A stretch of DNA of 64,000 bases from a bacterium BMS3Bbin08. Its GTDB lineage: Bacteria > Nitrospirota > Thermodesulfovibrionia > UBA6902 > BMS3Bbin08. A program made the position numbers and the translations under genes. The stretch spans positions 1-64,000 of the forward strand of contig BDTR01000053.1 in NCBI GenBank assembly GCA_002897775.1, given 5' to 3'. Every line of letters begins with the position of its first letter. Position 1 is the first letter of the stretch. This document shows positions 37,991 to 48,200 of this stretch, in pieces. Below the pieces are notes generated by a model that saw only the letters and a list, made by a program, of their open reading frames with translations, searched no databases and had not been told where the DNA came from.

Positions 37991-39054
37991 TTTGGCTTTA
38001 ACCTCTGTTCAAATATCGCCTGCGCCGCTTCTTCGCCCCTCCCTTTAAAACCTTTTAGGTCAAGGTAAAGCTGGAGGTCAGAGACAACGTTAATGCCGTT
38101 TATTTCCTGAAGGCCATAAAAGACCCCTTCATCATATGGCTTTAAGAGTGTAACATTTGGGCCACTATCAACCTTTTTAAGCTGGAGAGCATTTGCAATT
38201 TCTTCGATATCTGCATCGATATAAGTGAAGAACCTTAAAAACCTAACGAATGGAGCCACCTTTCTTGCCCCCGAAAATAACGCTAAACCATACCGCCAGT
38301 TTCTTTTTTCAGATTCCTTTCTGATCGCCGCTTCAAGCTGATCTTCAGAAAGACCGGAATAAAATGAGAAACTCAAGTTTCTTGTATAAGAGTAGTTCAT
38401 AAGCCACTCATTAAGCGGTTCTTCAGGCTTAACGAGATAAAATCTTTTCTTTTCCTCTTTAACCCACTCATTTGCTAAAAGAGCCTGCTTGACTCTTGAA
38501 ACAAGACCAATACTGATACTGGCCTCCCGAGACATCTCTTCCACATACCATCTTTTGGTCGGGTCTGATAAAAGAACTCTCAGAATACGGCTTGATTTTG
38601 GTGAAAATAGAGATTTTGAAATCCGTTTAACACGGAATGGATTCGGTATGCCACTTCTATCAATATAGATATTTTTAAAGGACAGAAAGGCATTTCCGGC
38701 AAGGTCAATACATCCTATACCTGCCTCTTTGCAAATCTGTCTGCTTGCATCGCTTAGATATGGAGCAACCAGTATGCCATAGGAATCAGGATAGTCTTGA
38801 AGATAGGTCTGGAACTGAGCAACCGCCACCCTTACCAATCGTGGTTCACCCTGAGACTTGACCTCTACAATAAAATCTACGAGCTTACCTGAAACAAGCA
38901 CTTCAAAAATCAAATCGATTTCTTTATTGTCAATTCTCACATTAGACCGCATTTTTTTTATTTCAACAAAAGGAACCTTAGACAGAACAGCCTCAAGACT
39001 CTTTCTGGCTTTTTTGATCAGATCAGATTCTGCGTTTTGCTTCACTCTTATCAT
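37984..39054 (-). CDS. AbiEi-like antitoxin with N-terminal PD-(D/E)XK-type domain
   Basis: About 356 residues. An N-terminal nuclease-fold region (EIDLIFEV...DFIVEVKSQGEPR, with GILVAPYLSDASRQICKEAGIGCIDLAGNA) is followed by a winged helix (RWYVEEMSREASISIGLVSRVKQAL) and a C-terminal AbiEi-like part ending GRGEEAAQAIFEQRL. AbiEi proteins repress their own operon by binding inverted repeats. I prefer ATG 39054; the GTG at 39063 lies inside the operator palindrome. Confidence 0.75.
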   Translation of the reverse strand: MIRVKQNAESDLIKKARKSLEAVLSKVPFVEIKKMRSNVRIDNKEIDLIFEVLVSGKLVDFIVEVKSQGEPRLVRVAVAQFQTYLQDYPDSYGILVAPYLSDASRQICKEAGIGCIDLAGNAFLSFKNIYIDRSGIPNPFRVKRISKSLFSPKSSRILRVLLSDPTKRWYVEEMSREASISIGLVSRVKQALLANEWVKEEKKRFYLVKPEEPLNEWLMNYSYTRNLSFSFYSGLSEDQLEAAIRKESEKRNWRYGLALFSGARKVAPFVRFLRFFTYIDADIEEIANALQLKKVDSGPNVTLLKPYDEGVFYGLQEINGINVVSDLQLYLDLKGFKGRGEEAAQAIFEQRLKPKW

Positions 39055-39056
39055 AT

Positions 39057-39076
39057 GTTTCACCGTATGGTGAAAC
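39057..39076. promoter_or_regulatory. Operator palindrome of the AbiE-like operon
   Basis: Perfect inverted repeat GTTTCACC-N4-GGTGAAAC ending 2 bp before the ATG at 39054, next to a TATAGT -10-like sequence (minus strand). A natural site for autorepression by the winged-helix antitoxin. Confidence 0.65.
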
Positions 39077-39129
39077 TATACAAATTAGTGAATTAAATGT
39101 CAAGATTTAATTTTTGGGAGGGTAAGTGT

Positions 39130-39985
39130 GGGGGTTTTAATAAAATTCTTTCTTCCTTTAAGGGGAAATGCAGGTAAGGGGAAATGCAGGCTCAGAGCAT
39201 CCCGTAAAAGGTGATTGGAAACCTGTCTCGATTCTTCGTGATTTGCTACAACAAGCTCAGAACTACCTGTCCCGTACTGCATAGATTTACGGGAAGTACT
39301 GAGACTGCTTAGCCCTCTGCCTCTCTGCTTTCTTGCGAAAGCAAGAAGAGAGGCGAGGATTAAGTCCCGGGAATTTTTCCCTTAGAAATGCACAGCATTT
39401 CAAGGACTAAGTACCCGAAATTTTCTTAATATTTCTGGGTGCAAATTCCACGGGAGACGGCGTCCCGATAGTCCCGAAAGGGCAACAGGACAAGGGGAAA
39501 TACGGTTTTGACTGCCTTTTTAATTTATCTCGCCTGTCCCGTAAAGTTAGAAGTTAATACTTCTATCGGGGCTTTGCCTTACGCCGGAGGAGGAAGCAGA
39601 AAATCGGCTCATTGTCTTTAGCCAATATTCCCGACACTTCGGGAAAGAACCGCCGCCCTGCTTTCTTGCTTGCCTCTGCGACTCACGTCGCAAGACGTGG
39701 CAGCAGGCGAAAGCAAGAAGGGGGACGGGCACCTAAAAAGAATCTAAGACAATCACCCTGTCTGTGGAGTTAGTGGTCGTCCTTCGGACAAGCCCTCCAA
39801 AAGAACCGGCGGGTAAACACAATGTAAGGAATGATTATTATCACATTCGCTCACTACCACTCGCTATGCATTCAAAAAAACCGTGGGATTTAATGTTCCC
39901 TTCGGAACCTGAAAGTAAGGATTCTACTTATTTTTTAGATTCGTTCGCCTCTGGCTCACTGGGCATTCTCTCGCATAATTTATCC
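39130..39985 (+). repeat. Non-coding island tail, repeat copy C
   Basis: Homologous to 23140-23820. 39310-39475 is nearly identical to 23250-23410. It contains the small mobile repeat copy (39770-39874) with an extra insert, and palindromes such as TTCCCGACACTTCGGGAA (39628-39645) where copy A has a different hairpin. No gene seen. Confidence 0.75.
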
Positions 39986-40020
39986 GCCTCGTCCCTGCGG
40001 GACTCGGCGACTACTGCTAC

Positions 40021-40090
40021 AAATCAAAAATGGTGGTCCTTATTGGACAAAGTTCGAACTCATTTTGTGAAATCCTATCACAAAGATTAA
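40021..40090 (+). other. Right end of the island (attachment-like)
   Basis: AAATCAAAAATGGTGG (40021-40036) is the reverse complement of the tRNA-Ala/recombinase junction at 20514-20529. It is followed by TCCTTATTGGACAAAG and a 7-bp hairpin (TTTGTGA...TCACAAA). Core genes resume immediately after. Confidence 0.6.
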
Positions 40091-40148
40091 AAGTTTATCA
40101 AGATTGATTGAATCCTGAACGTAACAAAAAAAGAACCCCGGTATTGAT

Positions 40149-40177
40149 TTGCAATTTTTTCGAATAGATGTTATTAT
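40149..40177 (+). promoter_or_regulatory. Promoter of the 5S rRNA gene
   Basis: TTGCAA (40149-40154), 17-bp spacer, TATTAT (40172-40177); predicted start is about 10 bp before the 5S. Confidence 0.55.
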
Positions 40178-40194
40178 TTTTGCGATAACAAGTT

Positions 40195-40310
<116 letters not shown>

Positions 40311-40322
40311 TTAAAATTTAAA

Positions 40323-40356
40323 AAGGCCCGGATTTCTGAAATCCGGGCCTTTTTTA
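40323..40356 (+). terminator. Rho-independent terminator after 5S rRNA
   Basis: AAGGCCCGGATTT pairs with AAATCCGGGCCTT around a CTG loop, followed by six T. Confidence 0.92.
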
Positions 40357-40473
40357 TGGGGAAAAGCGATAATTTCCCAATAAAACTATAAGATTTTTAA
40401 ATTTCCAAATTTGCGACTTGACATGTAATAATACCGTGAATTACCATACGATTTAGTTTTTGGAGAAAATTCC

Positions 40474-41154
40474 ATGCATGGACCGCCTTTATTTTTACAG
40501 TTTATAACAGACGCGACAGGCGTACCCGAGTATGTGGTCTATTCCTGGGCAGTTATACTTTTTATCCTGGTAGTAGCGCTCATTGTCAGGTCATCTCTAA
40601 AGCTGGTGCCCCGGGGGACCCAGAACCTGGTAGAAGTTATTGTAGAGTTTCTGCTCGATCTTGTGGATACCTCGATCGGGCACATGGGCAGATACTTCTT
40701 CCCCCTTATCGCGACGATCTTTATATACATCCTTGTATGCAACCTTTTCGGCCTGATTCCAGGCTTTGAGGCGCCAACCGCAAACCTTAATACAAACGCC
40801 GCGATGGCCATACCTGTTTTTCTGGCTACGCATTATTACGGTTTTAAGCTGAACAAATTAGGCTATATCAAACATTTTGTTGGACCGATCAGGTCAGTCA
40901 TGGCCCTGCCTCTTATGATGCTTATCTTTGCTATTGAGGTCATAGGGCATATTGCAAGGCCGTTAACATTATCTGTCAGATTATTCGGCAATATGTTCGC
41001 AAAACATATTCTTCTGGCTATTTTGTTATCGTTGGCGCCATTCGCGGTTCTGCCGATCTATATGCTCGGCTTACTTGTAAGCGTGGTACAGGCTCTGGTT
41101 TTCGCTCTTTTAGCTGCACTTTACCTGGCAGGCGCAGTTGAAGAAGCACATTAA
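40474..41154 (+). CDS. atpB: F0F1 ATP synthase subunit a
   Basis: Product of 226 residues, multi-spanning. The essential stator arginine lies in LTLSVRLFGNMFA, preceded by AIEVIGHIARPLTL. It forms the ion half-channels against the c-ring. Followed 36 bp later by atpE. The b, delta and F1 genes are not here, so the ATP synthase is encoded at two or more loci, as in several Nitrospirota and deltaproteobacteria. Confidence 0.95.
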   Translation: MHGPPLFLQFITDATGVPEYVVYSWAVILFILVVALIVRSSLKLVPRGTQNLVEVIVEFLLDLVDTSIGHMGRYFFPLIATIFIYILVCNLFGLIPGFEAPTANLNTNAAMAIPVFLATHYYGFKLNKLGYIKHFVGPIRSVMALPLMMLIFAIEVIGHIARPLTLSVRLFGNMFAKHILLAILLSLAPFAVLPIYMLGLLVSVVQALVFALLAALYLAGAVEEAH

Positions 41155-41190
41155 CCAAAACTATAAAGAATTCATGAGAAAGGAGGAAAA

Positions 41191-41532
41191 ATGAAAAAAA
41201 TCCTATCAATAATCATCCTCTCCCTTATCCTGTTGTGTTTTTCAGCCCCTCTCGCTCTTGCTGCCGCTGAAGCTGCCGGTGAAATAACCGATGCTCAATT
41301 CGGCTATTACAGCATGGCGGTTATAGGCGCCGGCATAGCAGTAGGTATAGCGGCTGTCGGCGCAGGGCTTGGACAGGGTATTGCGACAGGCAAAGCAGTT
41401 GAGGGAATCGCAAGAAACCCCGGCGCAGCGGGCAAGATAATGACGCCTCTTATCATCGGTCTTGCAATGATGGAGTCACTTACCATCTATGGCTTTGTTA
41501 TCGCCGCGCTCATCCTGTTCGTAAAGTGGTAA
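41191..41532 (+). CDS. atpE: F0F1 ATP synthase subunit c
   Basis: Product of 113 residues behind AAAGGAGG. It begins with a signal-like leader ([24 protein letters not shown]) before the two-helix c-subunit. Helix 1 has [19 protein letters not shown]; helix 2 has the ion-binding Glu in MMESLTIYG. The Gln, Glu, Ser and Tyr that line the sodium site in Ilyobacter-type rings are all in place, though the neighbouring Thr is Leu. Ion use is therefore open. Confidence 0.95.
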   Translation: MKKILSIIILSLILLCFSAPLALAAAEAAGEITDAQFGYYSMAVIGAGIAVGIAAVGAGLGQGIATGKAVEGIARNPGAAGKIMTPLIIGLAMMESLTIYGFVIAALILFVKW

Positions 41533-41616
41533 GATATCATTGCATGGCAAAAAGGCTGATACAGGACTCTGGTTCTGTTTGCCTTTGCCTGATTTACTGA
41601 TGTTTCAATGCGATCG

Positions 41617-41656
41617 AAAAGAAAGGCAGGATTAGACATTCCTGCCTTTCTTTTGC
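41617..41656 (+). terminator. Terminator after atpE
   Basis: A 15-bp perfect stem, AAAAGAAAGGCAGGA (41617-41631) with TCCTGCCTTTCTTTT (41640-41654), ending in T-rich sequence. Confidence 0.8.
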
Positions 41657-41761
41657 TTTATCAGGGAAAATATTCCAGGTTAATAACAGGAACCCTTAAT
41701 TCTGTTTCAGTAATTCGGGTAAATTCCTGCCATAGCCTCTTCTAACCGTCAGGAGAAAAAA

Positions 41762-42667
41762 TTGGGATTTTTCGAAAAACTTAAGCGGGGTTTATCCAAA
41801 ACAAGGAAAACCCTTATAGAAAATACTACAGCCATTTTTTCAGGACAGGCTATTGATGAAAGCCTTTTGGAAGAGCTTGAAGAACTCCTGATAATGGCTG
41901 ATGTCGGTCCGCAGGCAGCAGTATCCATCACAGACGCCCTGAGAGAAAAGGTAAAAGGCGGCAAGATACGCAATGCCGACGCACTCAGGCCCGCTCTAAA
42001 AGAGGAGATCAAAAAGATCCTTAAGCAGGGCAATAAAGTGATGTGCGCGGGCGAAAAACCGTACGTGATCCTCACGATCGGAGTAAACGGCGTAGGCAAA
42101 ACCACCACAATAGGTAAGCTTGCGCGGCGTTTTACTGACAATGGGTTTACAGTGATCCTTGCCGCCGGAGACACGTTCCGGGCGGCAGCCATTGAACAGC
42201 TTGAGATATGGGCCCAGAGAGCAGGCTCTCAGATCGTAAAACACAAAAGAGGCGCTGACTCAGCCGCGGTAGCGTTCGACGCGATAGTATCCGCCAGGAC
42301 CAGGAATATCGATACTGTAATAATTGATACTGCCGGAAGGCTCCATACCAAGACAAACCTCATGGAGGAACTCAAGAAGATAAAGCGCGTTATCAGCAGG
42401 GAAATACCTTCTGCCCCGCACGAGGTACTGCTTGTGGTTGACGCCACATCAGGACAGAACGCGATAAGCCAGGCAAAGATATTCAATGAGGCCGTTGGTG
42501 TGACCGGTATCGCGCTTACGAAACTCGACGGTACGGCAAAAGGCGGTATCATCCTGGCAATAAACAAAGAACTCGGCATCCCGGTCAAATTAATAGGCGT
42601 GGGCGAGGGAGTTGACGATCTGCATGACTTCAATGCCCGGGAGTTCGTGGACGCGCTGTTCGAATAA
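41762..42667 (+). CDS. ftsY: Signal recognition particle receptor FtsY
   Basis: Product of 301 residues, TTG start at 41762 right after AGGAGAAAAAA. SRP-type GTPase: G1 GVNGVGKTTTIGKLA, DTFRAAAIEQL, G3 DTAGRLHTK, G4 TKLDGTAKGG, and C-terminal GVGEGVDDLHDF. The acidic N-terminal A domain is short, as in many bacteria. It docks ribosome-SRP complexes at the membrane. Confidence 0.95.
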   Translation: MGFFEKLKRGLSKTRKTLIENTTAIFSGQAIDESLLEELEELLIMADVGPQAAVSITDALREKVKGGKIRNADALRPALKEEIKKILKQGNKVMCAGEKPYVILTIGVNGVGKTTTIGKLARRFTDNGFTVILAAGDTFRAAAIEQLEIWAQRAGSQIVKHKRGADSAAVAFDAIVSARTRNIDTVIIDTAGRLHTKTNLMEELKKIKRVISREIPSAPHEVLLVVDATSGQNAISQAKIFNEAVGVTGIALTKLDGTAKGGIILAINKELGIPVKLIGVGEGVDDLHDFNAREFVDALFE

Positions 42668-42778
42668 GCAAAACAATTACCTGTACCCGATTACTTTTGC
42701 TGATCCCTGCCCTACGTCTTCTATAGACTGTCGGACCTGCCAATCAACTGAAAGTGGTATAATCAGAAAAGGTAAGTT

Positions 42779-44107
42779 ATGAAAAAAGTGACGTTATTCG
42801 TATTTATATGCCTGCTTGTTCTTCTCCCATGTATCCTGCACGCGGAAGAATATTCACTTGCTGACCTCTGGCAGATCGCCCTTGAAAGAAGCGAAACCAT
42901 AAAGATCGCGGAAGAAGAGCTTTACATCTCAAAGGTCGGGAAACAAAAGGCAGCAGCAACGCTTTTGCCTACCCTTTCCGCGTTCGGAGACCATACCCGG
43001 TACAGTGAGGAAAAAAACAGGACCGGTTTCACTCTACAGCCAAAATATACCAATCAATGGGGGCTCAGGCTTGATCAGTCCTTTTCCCTTAGCGGAAGGG
43101 AAATGACCGGGTACAGGATCAGCAGGGACAGGATAGTAAAGAGCGATTTTGACCTGAGCGCCGTCAAAGGGGAATATCTTCTGAGCATTGCCTCTGCTTA
43201 TTATGACGCCCTTAAGTCAAAAAAAACGCTGGAAATAGCCGCTGCAAACGTTAAAAGGCTGACAAAACACAGAGACGCCGCCGGGATAAGGCTTGAGGTC
43301 GGCAAGGCTACAAGGACAGACCTGTTGAGGGCAAAAGCAGAGCTGGCAGGCGCCCAGTCAGAGCTGATAAAGGCTGAAAACAATCTAAGGCTTGCTAAGG
43401 CCATACTGGCAAGAACCGCCGGCATAACAGGGGATTATGATATAAGGGAAGACAGCAGGCCGGTTGACCTGGATTCTTTATCCGCGGGATGCGAATTATC
43501 CGCTGTAGAATGCCTGAAAGAGCGGACATTTGCAGAGAGGGCAGAAATAAAAGCCCTTACAATGCAAAAGAATATTGCCGAGGATGAGGTCAGGTACGCA
43601 AAAGGCTTATATTGGCCGACCCTTTCGGTGGAAGGTGTTTATCTGAGAGAGGAAAATGAGCCATCAGCCACTTTTTCACTTGACGAGAGGATCTACGGAG
43701 TATTAAAGCTTGATTTTCCTTTTTTTGAAGGCGGCTTAAGAAGGGCTGAGGTAAGGGAGGCAAAGGCAAAACTCAGACAGGCGCAGTACAGCCTTCAGGA
43801 TCTGAAAGACTCCATAGCTGTAGAGGTTGAAAATTATTATCTGGACCTCATAACCCAGTCAGGGATCATCGCCATGCTTAAGGCAGAGGTGGAGTATTCC
43901 CGGGATAACTACAATGCAGTGTCAAAGCAGTTCAAGTACGGCCTTGCGGACAGCATTGATGTCATGGACGCGAACACCCTTCTTGTTACCGCGGAAAAGG
44001 AACTTGCCAATGAAGAATATAACTACTACCTGGCATTCTTAAAGTTAAAAAGGGCCACAGGGACACTTTTAGAAACAGTGGTCGGTGAAAATCAAATTGA
44101 CAATTGA
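42779..44107 (+). CDS. TolC-family outer membrane efflux protein
   Basis: Product of 442 residues. Signal peptide (MKKVTLFVFICLLVLLPCILHA), then the repeated TolC helices (AYYDALKSKKTLEIAAANVKRLTKHRDAAGIRLEVGKATRTDLLRAKAEL and its C-terminal counterpart around VENYYLDLITQSG). Forms the outer-membrane channel for the RND pump encoded next. Start of a three-gene efflux operon. Confidence 0.92.
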   Translation: MKKVTLFVFICLLVLLPCILHAEEYSLADLWQIALERSETIKIAEEELYISKVGKQKAAATLLPTLSAFGDHTRYSEEKNRTGFTLQPKYTNQWGLRLDQSFSLSGREMTGYRISRDRIVKSDFDLSAVKGEYLLSIASAYYDALKSKKTLEIAAANVKRLTKHRDAAGIRLEVGKATRTDLLRAKAELAGAQSELIKAENNLRLAKAILARTAGITGDYDIREDSRPVDLDSLSAGCELSAVECLKERTFAERAEIKALTMQKNIAEDEVRYAKGLYWPTLSVEGVYLREENEPSATFSLDERIYGVLKLDFPFFEGGLRRAEVREAKAKLRQAQYSLQDLKDSIAVEVENYYLDLITQSGIIAMLKAEVEYSRDNYNAVSKQFKYGLADSIDVMDANTLLVTAEKELANEEYNYYLAFLKLKRATGTLLETVVGENQIDN

Positions 44108-44144
44108 TAATTGTCGATTGTCCATTGTAACGGAGTAAAAAACT

Positions 44145-45131
44145 ATGAAACTATTCCATCAGTTTATCGGCGTCAGCTTAATTATTCTCTTGAATCTTTC
44201 CATTCTTTACGCGCAGGAGAAAAAACCGCGAGGAGGTGGTATGCCTCCGGCAAATGTTGTTGTATCAGAGGTGAGTACCGGAATGGTAGCGCCCGAGGCT
44301 GAATTTATCGGAACGGTCTATTTTCAGGAAGTCTCTGATGTTTCCTGTGAAGTGGACGGAAAGGTAGAGGAGGTCAATTTTGAGGAGGGGCAGAGAGTAA
44401 AAAAGGGAACTGTGCTCGTCAGGCTCAATACAGACCTGCTGCTGTCTGATCTTAAAAAGGCCACGTTAAACTTTAACAGGGCGGAACATCTTTACAAAGA
44501 AGAACTTATATCAGAAGAGGTATACGACGAGCACAGGTTCGAGCTGGAACGCCTTGAAATAAGCCTCGGCAAGAAAACCATAGTGGCTCCGTTTGAAGGT
44601 GTAATTATCAAAAAACACGTCGAAATTGGCGAATGGATTTCTCCGGGATCCACTGTAGCGACCATTGCAATGGTTGATATGGTAGACATTGTCGTGGACG
44701 TGCCTGAGAGCATCGTCAGCTTTATAAAGCAGGATATGAACGTTTTGGTAAAAGCAGGGGGAAAGGAAATAAAGGGCAGGGTTTTTGCGGTCATACCAAG
44801 CGGAGACATATCAACAAGGACATTCCCTGTAAAGATAAGAACCATGAACCGCATTTCTCTTAAAGAGGGTATGGAGGCAAGGGTGATCCTTCCTGTCGGC
44901 GATAAACAGCAAACATTGAGCGTGCCAAGAGACGCGGTCATATCAAAGTTCGGTATGATGGTTGTCTTCGCGGTAATAGATTCCAGGGCAAAGATGCTGT
45001 CTGTAAAAGTCGCGGGCTATGAAGGCCTGAAGGCCGGGGTCTTTGCCGAAGGCCTGTCAGAAGGCATGAAAGTAGTTATCAAAGGAAACGAACGCCTCAT
45101 GGACGGACAGCCAGTCATTGAGAGGAAGTAG
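44145..45131 (+). CDS. RND efflux periplasmic adaptor (membrane fusion protein)
   Basis: Product of 328 residues. Signal peptide, lipoyl/barrel-sandwich halves (VDGKVEEVNFEEGQRVKKGTVLVRL and IVAPFEGVIIKKHVEIGEWISPGS), a short hairpin, and the beta-barrel. Links the TolC-like protein and the inner-membrane pump. The 37-bp gap to the tolC gene is mostly CAATTGACAATTGATAATTGTC-like degenerate repeat. Confidence 0.92.
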   Translation: MKLFHQFIGVSLIILLNLSILYAQEKKPRGGGMPPANVVVSEVSTGMVAPEAEFIGTVYFQEVSDVSCEVDGKVEEVNFEEGQRVKKGTVLVRLNTDLLLSDLKKATLNFNRAEHLYKEELISEEVYDEHRFELERLEISLGKKTIVAPFEGVIIKKHVEIGEWISPGSTVATIAMVDMVDIVVDVPESIVSFIKQDMNVLVKAGGKEIKGRVFAVIPSGDISTRTFPVKIRTMNRISLKEGMEARVILPVGDKQQTLSVPRDAVISKFGMMVVFAVIDSRAKMLSVKVAGYEGLKAGVFAEGLSEGMKVVIKGNERLMDGQPVIERK

Positions 45132-45201
45132 CGAGTAACAAGTAGAGTGATTTGTTTTTTCTCTCTACTCGCTACCCTCTACTCTCTACTTTTTTAAAAT
45201 T

Positions 45202-48200
45202 ATGGATATCGTTCAATTCTCAATAAAAAAACCTGTTACCGTGATCGTGGGAGTTATCTTTCTGCTCCTGTTCGGGCTTTTAGGCCTTTACAAGATGCCC
45301 TACCAGCTGAGCCCCGATGTAACAGAGCCTGAGATATCAGTAACTACAACATGGATAGGCGCAACTCCTTACGAGGTGGAGCGCGAGATAATAGAGGAGC
45401 AGGAAAAGGTCCTCAAGGGCATTCCCGGCCTTATAGAAATGGAAAGCTCATCCTTTAATTCCCAGGGGACCGTTACCCTGAGGTTCAAAATAGGCACTGA
45501 TGTTGACGATGCCCTTTTGCGGGTGTCCAACAAGCTCAATGAGGTCCGTTCATATCCTGAAAATGTTGACAGGCCTGTTATAAACGCCACCGGAGCGGCA
45601 ACATCTCCTGTCATCTGGATGATAATGAAGCCTCTTAAAGACAACCCGGTCCCTATCAATACATTCAGGACCTATTTTGAAAATGAGATAAGGCAATACC
45701 TTGAAAGGGTCGACGGGGTCGCTGACCTCTTTGTGGGCGGAGGCACAAAGAAAGAACTGCACATAGTGGTCAAACCTGGAAAACTGGCCGCCCACGGGCT
45801 CACCATCAATGACGTGATCAATGTCCTGAACAGCGAGAACATTAACGTATCAGCAGGCACCATGGGAGTTGGAAGAAGAGACTACAGGATAAGGACCGTT
45901 GCTGAATTCAAGTCACCCGAGGACATCAAAAACATCGTGATCAGATCAACAGGCCAGAGGCGCGTTACAGTGTCTGATATAGCGACAGTTGATTTTGGTT
46001 ATGAAAAACCGGCTGTCTCAATGATCCATAACGCGGAAGCCGGCATCGCGGTTGGTATCAAGCCTGAGCCCGGCGCCAACATTCTTGATATGACAGACAG
46101 GGTTGAGACGACCGTTGAATGGCTTAATAAAAATAAGCTTGCGCATGAAAAAATTTACCTTGACTGGGTTTATGACCAGAGGCCTTATATCAACGGCGCT
46201 ATCGATCTTGTCAAAAAAAATATTCTTATCGGCGGTATACTGGCCATTCTGGTACTGCTTATCTTTTTAAGGAGTGTTTCTTCAACCATAATAGCCGCCT
46301 CTGCAATTCCAATAAGCATAATCGGAACCTTCATATTTATGAACGCCCTCGGCAGAAACCTGAATGTCGTAAGTCTGGCCGGCATCGCGTTTGCCGTTGG
46401 CATGCTTGTTGACAATGCCATAGTCGTCCTTGAAAACATAGACCGCCACAGAAAACTGGGTAAATCTCCGTATGATGCGGCATATGACGGCACCATGGAA
46501 GTCCGCGGCGCGATAATCGCTTCAACACTTACAACGGTGGCTGTGTTCCTGCCTGTTATTTTCATTCAGGAAGAGGCGGGCCAGTTGTTCAGGGATATAG
46601 CCATTGCCGTTACATGCGCCGTATCACTAAGTCTTTTTGTCTCGATCTCAGTGATCCCGATGCTCTCAAAAAAACTGTTTGAGTTGTCCCCTGAAAAAAC
46701 CGTTCTGAAAGATAATGTCATTACCAGATTCGGTAAAAAGACAATAGAAGCCATTATGGGGTTGGTCACGCTGACCACTAAAAACTGGAAGACACGGCTT
46801 GTTACAGTATTAATTCTTACTTCTTTGTCTTTTTTGTCAGTCATATTATTGCTGCCCAAGACAGAATATCTGCCCCAGGGCAACCGGAACCTCATTATAA
46901 ATATACTGATCCCGCCGCCCGGTCTTTCTTATGAAGAGAAAAAAGAGATCGGCGAGGACATCTTTGAAGCCATCGGACCATATATGGGGAAGGACAAGGA
47001 TAATTTCCCGGGGATAGAGAATATGTTCTATGTAGGTGCAGAGCAATTCAATATATTAGGTGCGATAAGCACGCATGAACAGCGCGCGGGCGAACTTATA
47101 CCACTGTTCATGAGAACCATCCAGCAGATCCCCGGTATGTTCGGTATAAGCCTGCAGGCAGGTATATTTCAGACCAGGCTGGGCAGGGGAAGGACAGTTG
47201 AGGTCGACATAAGCGCTGATGATCTGAACAAAGCTGTTCAGATCGGAGGAATGATGTACGGGATACTCAGCCAGGAGATCCCGGGCGCGCAGATCAGGCC
47301 TGTCCCGTCGCTTGAACTGCTTTTCCCTGAAGTGCAGTTGATCCCGAAAAGGGACCGCCTGAAGGCCTCGGGCATGAGCGCAAGCGATATCGGTATAGCG
47401 CTTGACGTGCTTATGGACGGCAGGAAAATAGGCGAGTTCAAGCAGGAAGGCCGGAAAAAGATCGACCTTGTGCTAAAGGCGTCTGAACAGGACATCTCAA
47501 CTCCGGAAGAGCTTTACCGCTCAATGATAGCAACTCCCGGAGGAAAGATAGTTCCTGTTTCATCTCTTACTGACCTTGAAAGGACTTACGGAATAACAGA
47601 GATAAGGCATCTTGAGAGAAAACGTACTATCACACTTCAGGTCACACCTCCTATGGACATGGCTCTTCAGGAGGCAATGGAGATCATTGACAACAAAGTG
47701 ATCACAACCCTGAAAACACAGGGAATGCTTGAAGGCACTGATGTGGGTCAGAGCGGGGTCGCGGACAAGCTTACCGAGACAAGAGAAATGCTCCAGTGGA
47801 ACTTCCTGCTGGCCGCTGTTATCGCTTATCTTTTGATGGCAGCCCTGTTCGGGAACTTTATATACCCCCTGATCATCATGTTTACTGTACCGCTTGCCGG
47901 CGCCGGAGGGTTCATGGGCCTTAGCCTGGTAAACCTGTTCGCTTCCAGGCACCAGCCCTTTGACATACTTACAATGCTCGGTTTTGTCATATTGATCGGC
48001 GTGGTCGTTAACAACGCGATCCTTATCGTGCATCAGTCGCTTAATAACATACGTTATCACGGGATGGACCACAGGGAAGCAGTGCTTGAGTCAACAAGAA
48101 CAAGGCTCAGACCGATATATATGAGCGCGTCAACAAGTATATTCGGGATGCTCCCGCTTGTAGTAGCCCCCGGCCCTGGTTCAGAGCTTTACCGGGGGCT

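Noticed and set aside
39764-40090. Open frame ending NQKWWSLLDKVRTHF
   Set aside because: The ending is the translated island end block, present in several orientations; the rest covers the mobile repeat. Treated as an attachment-like sequence, not a gene.
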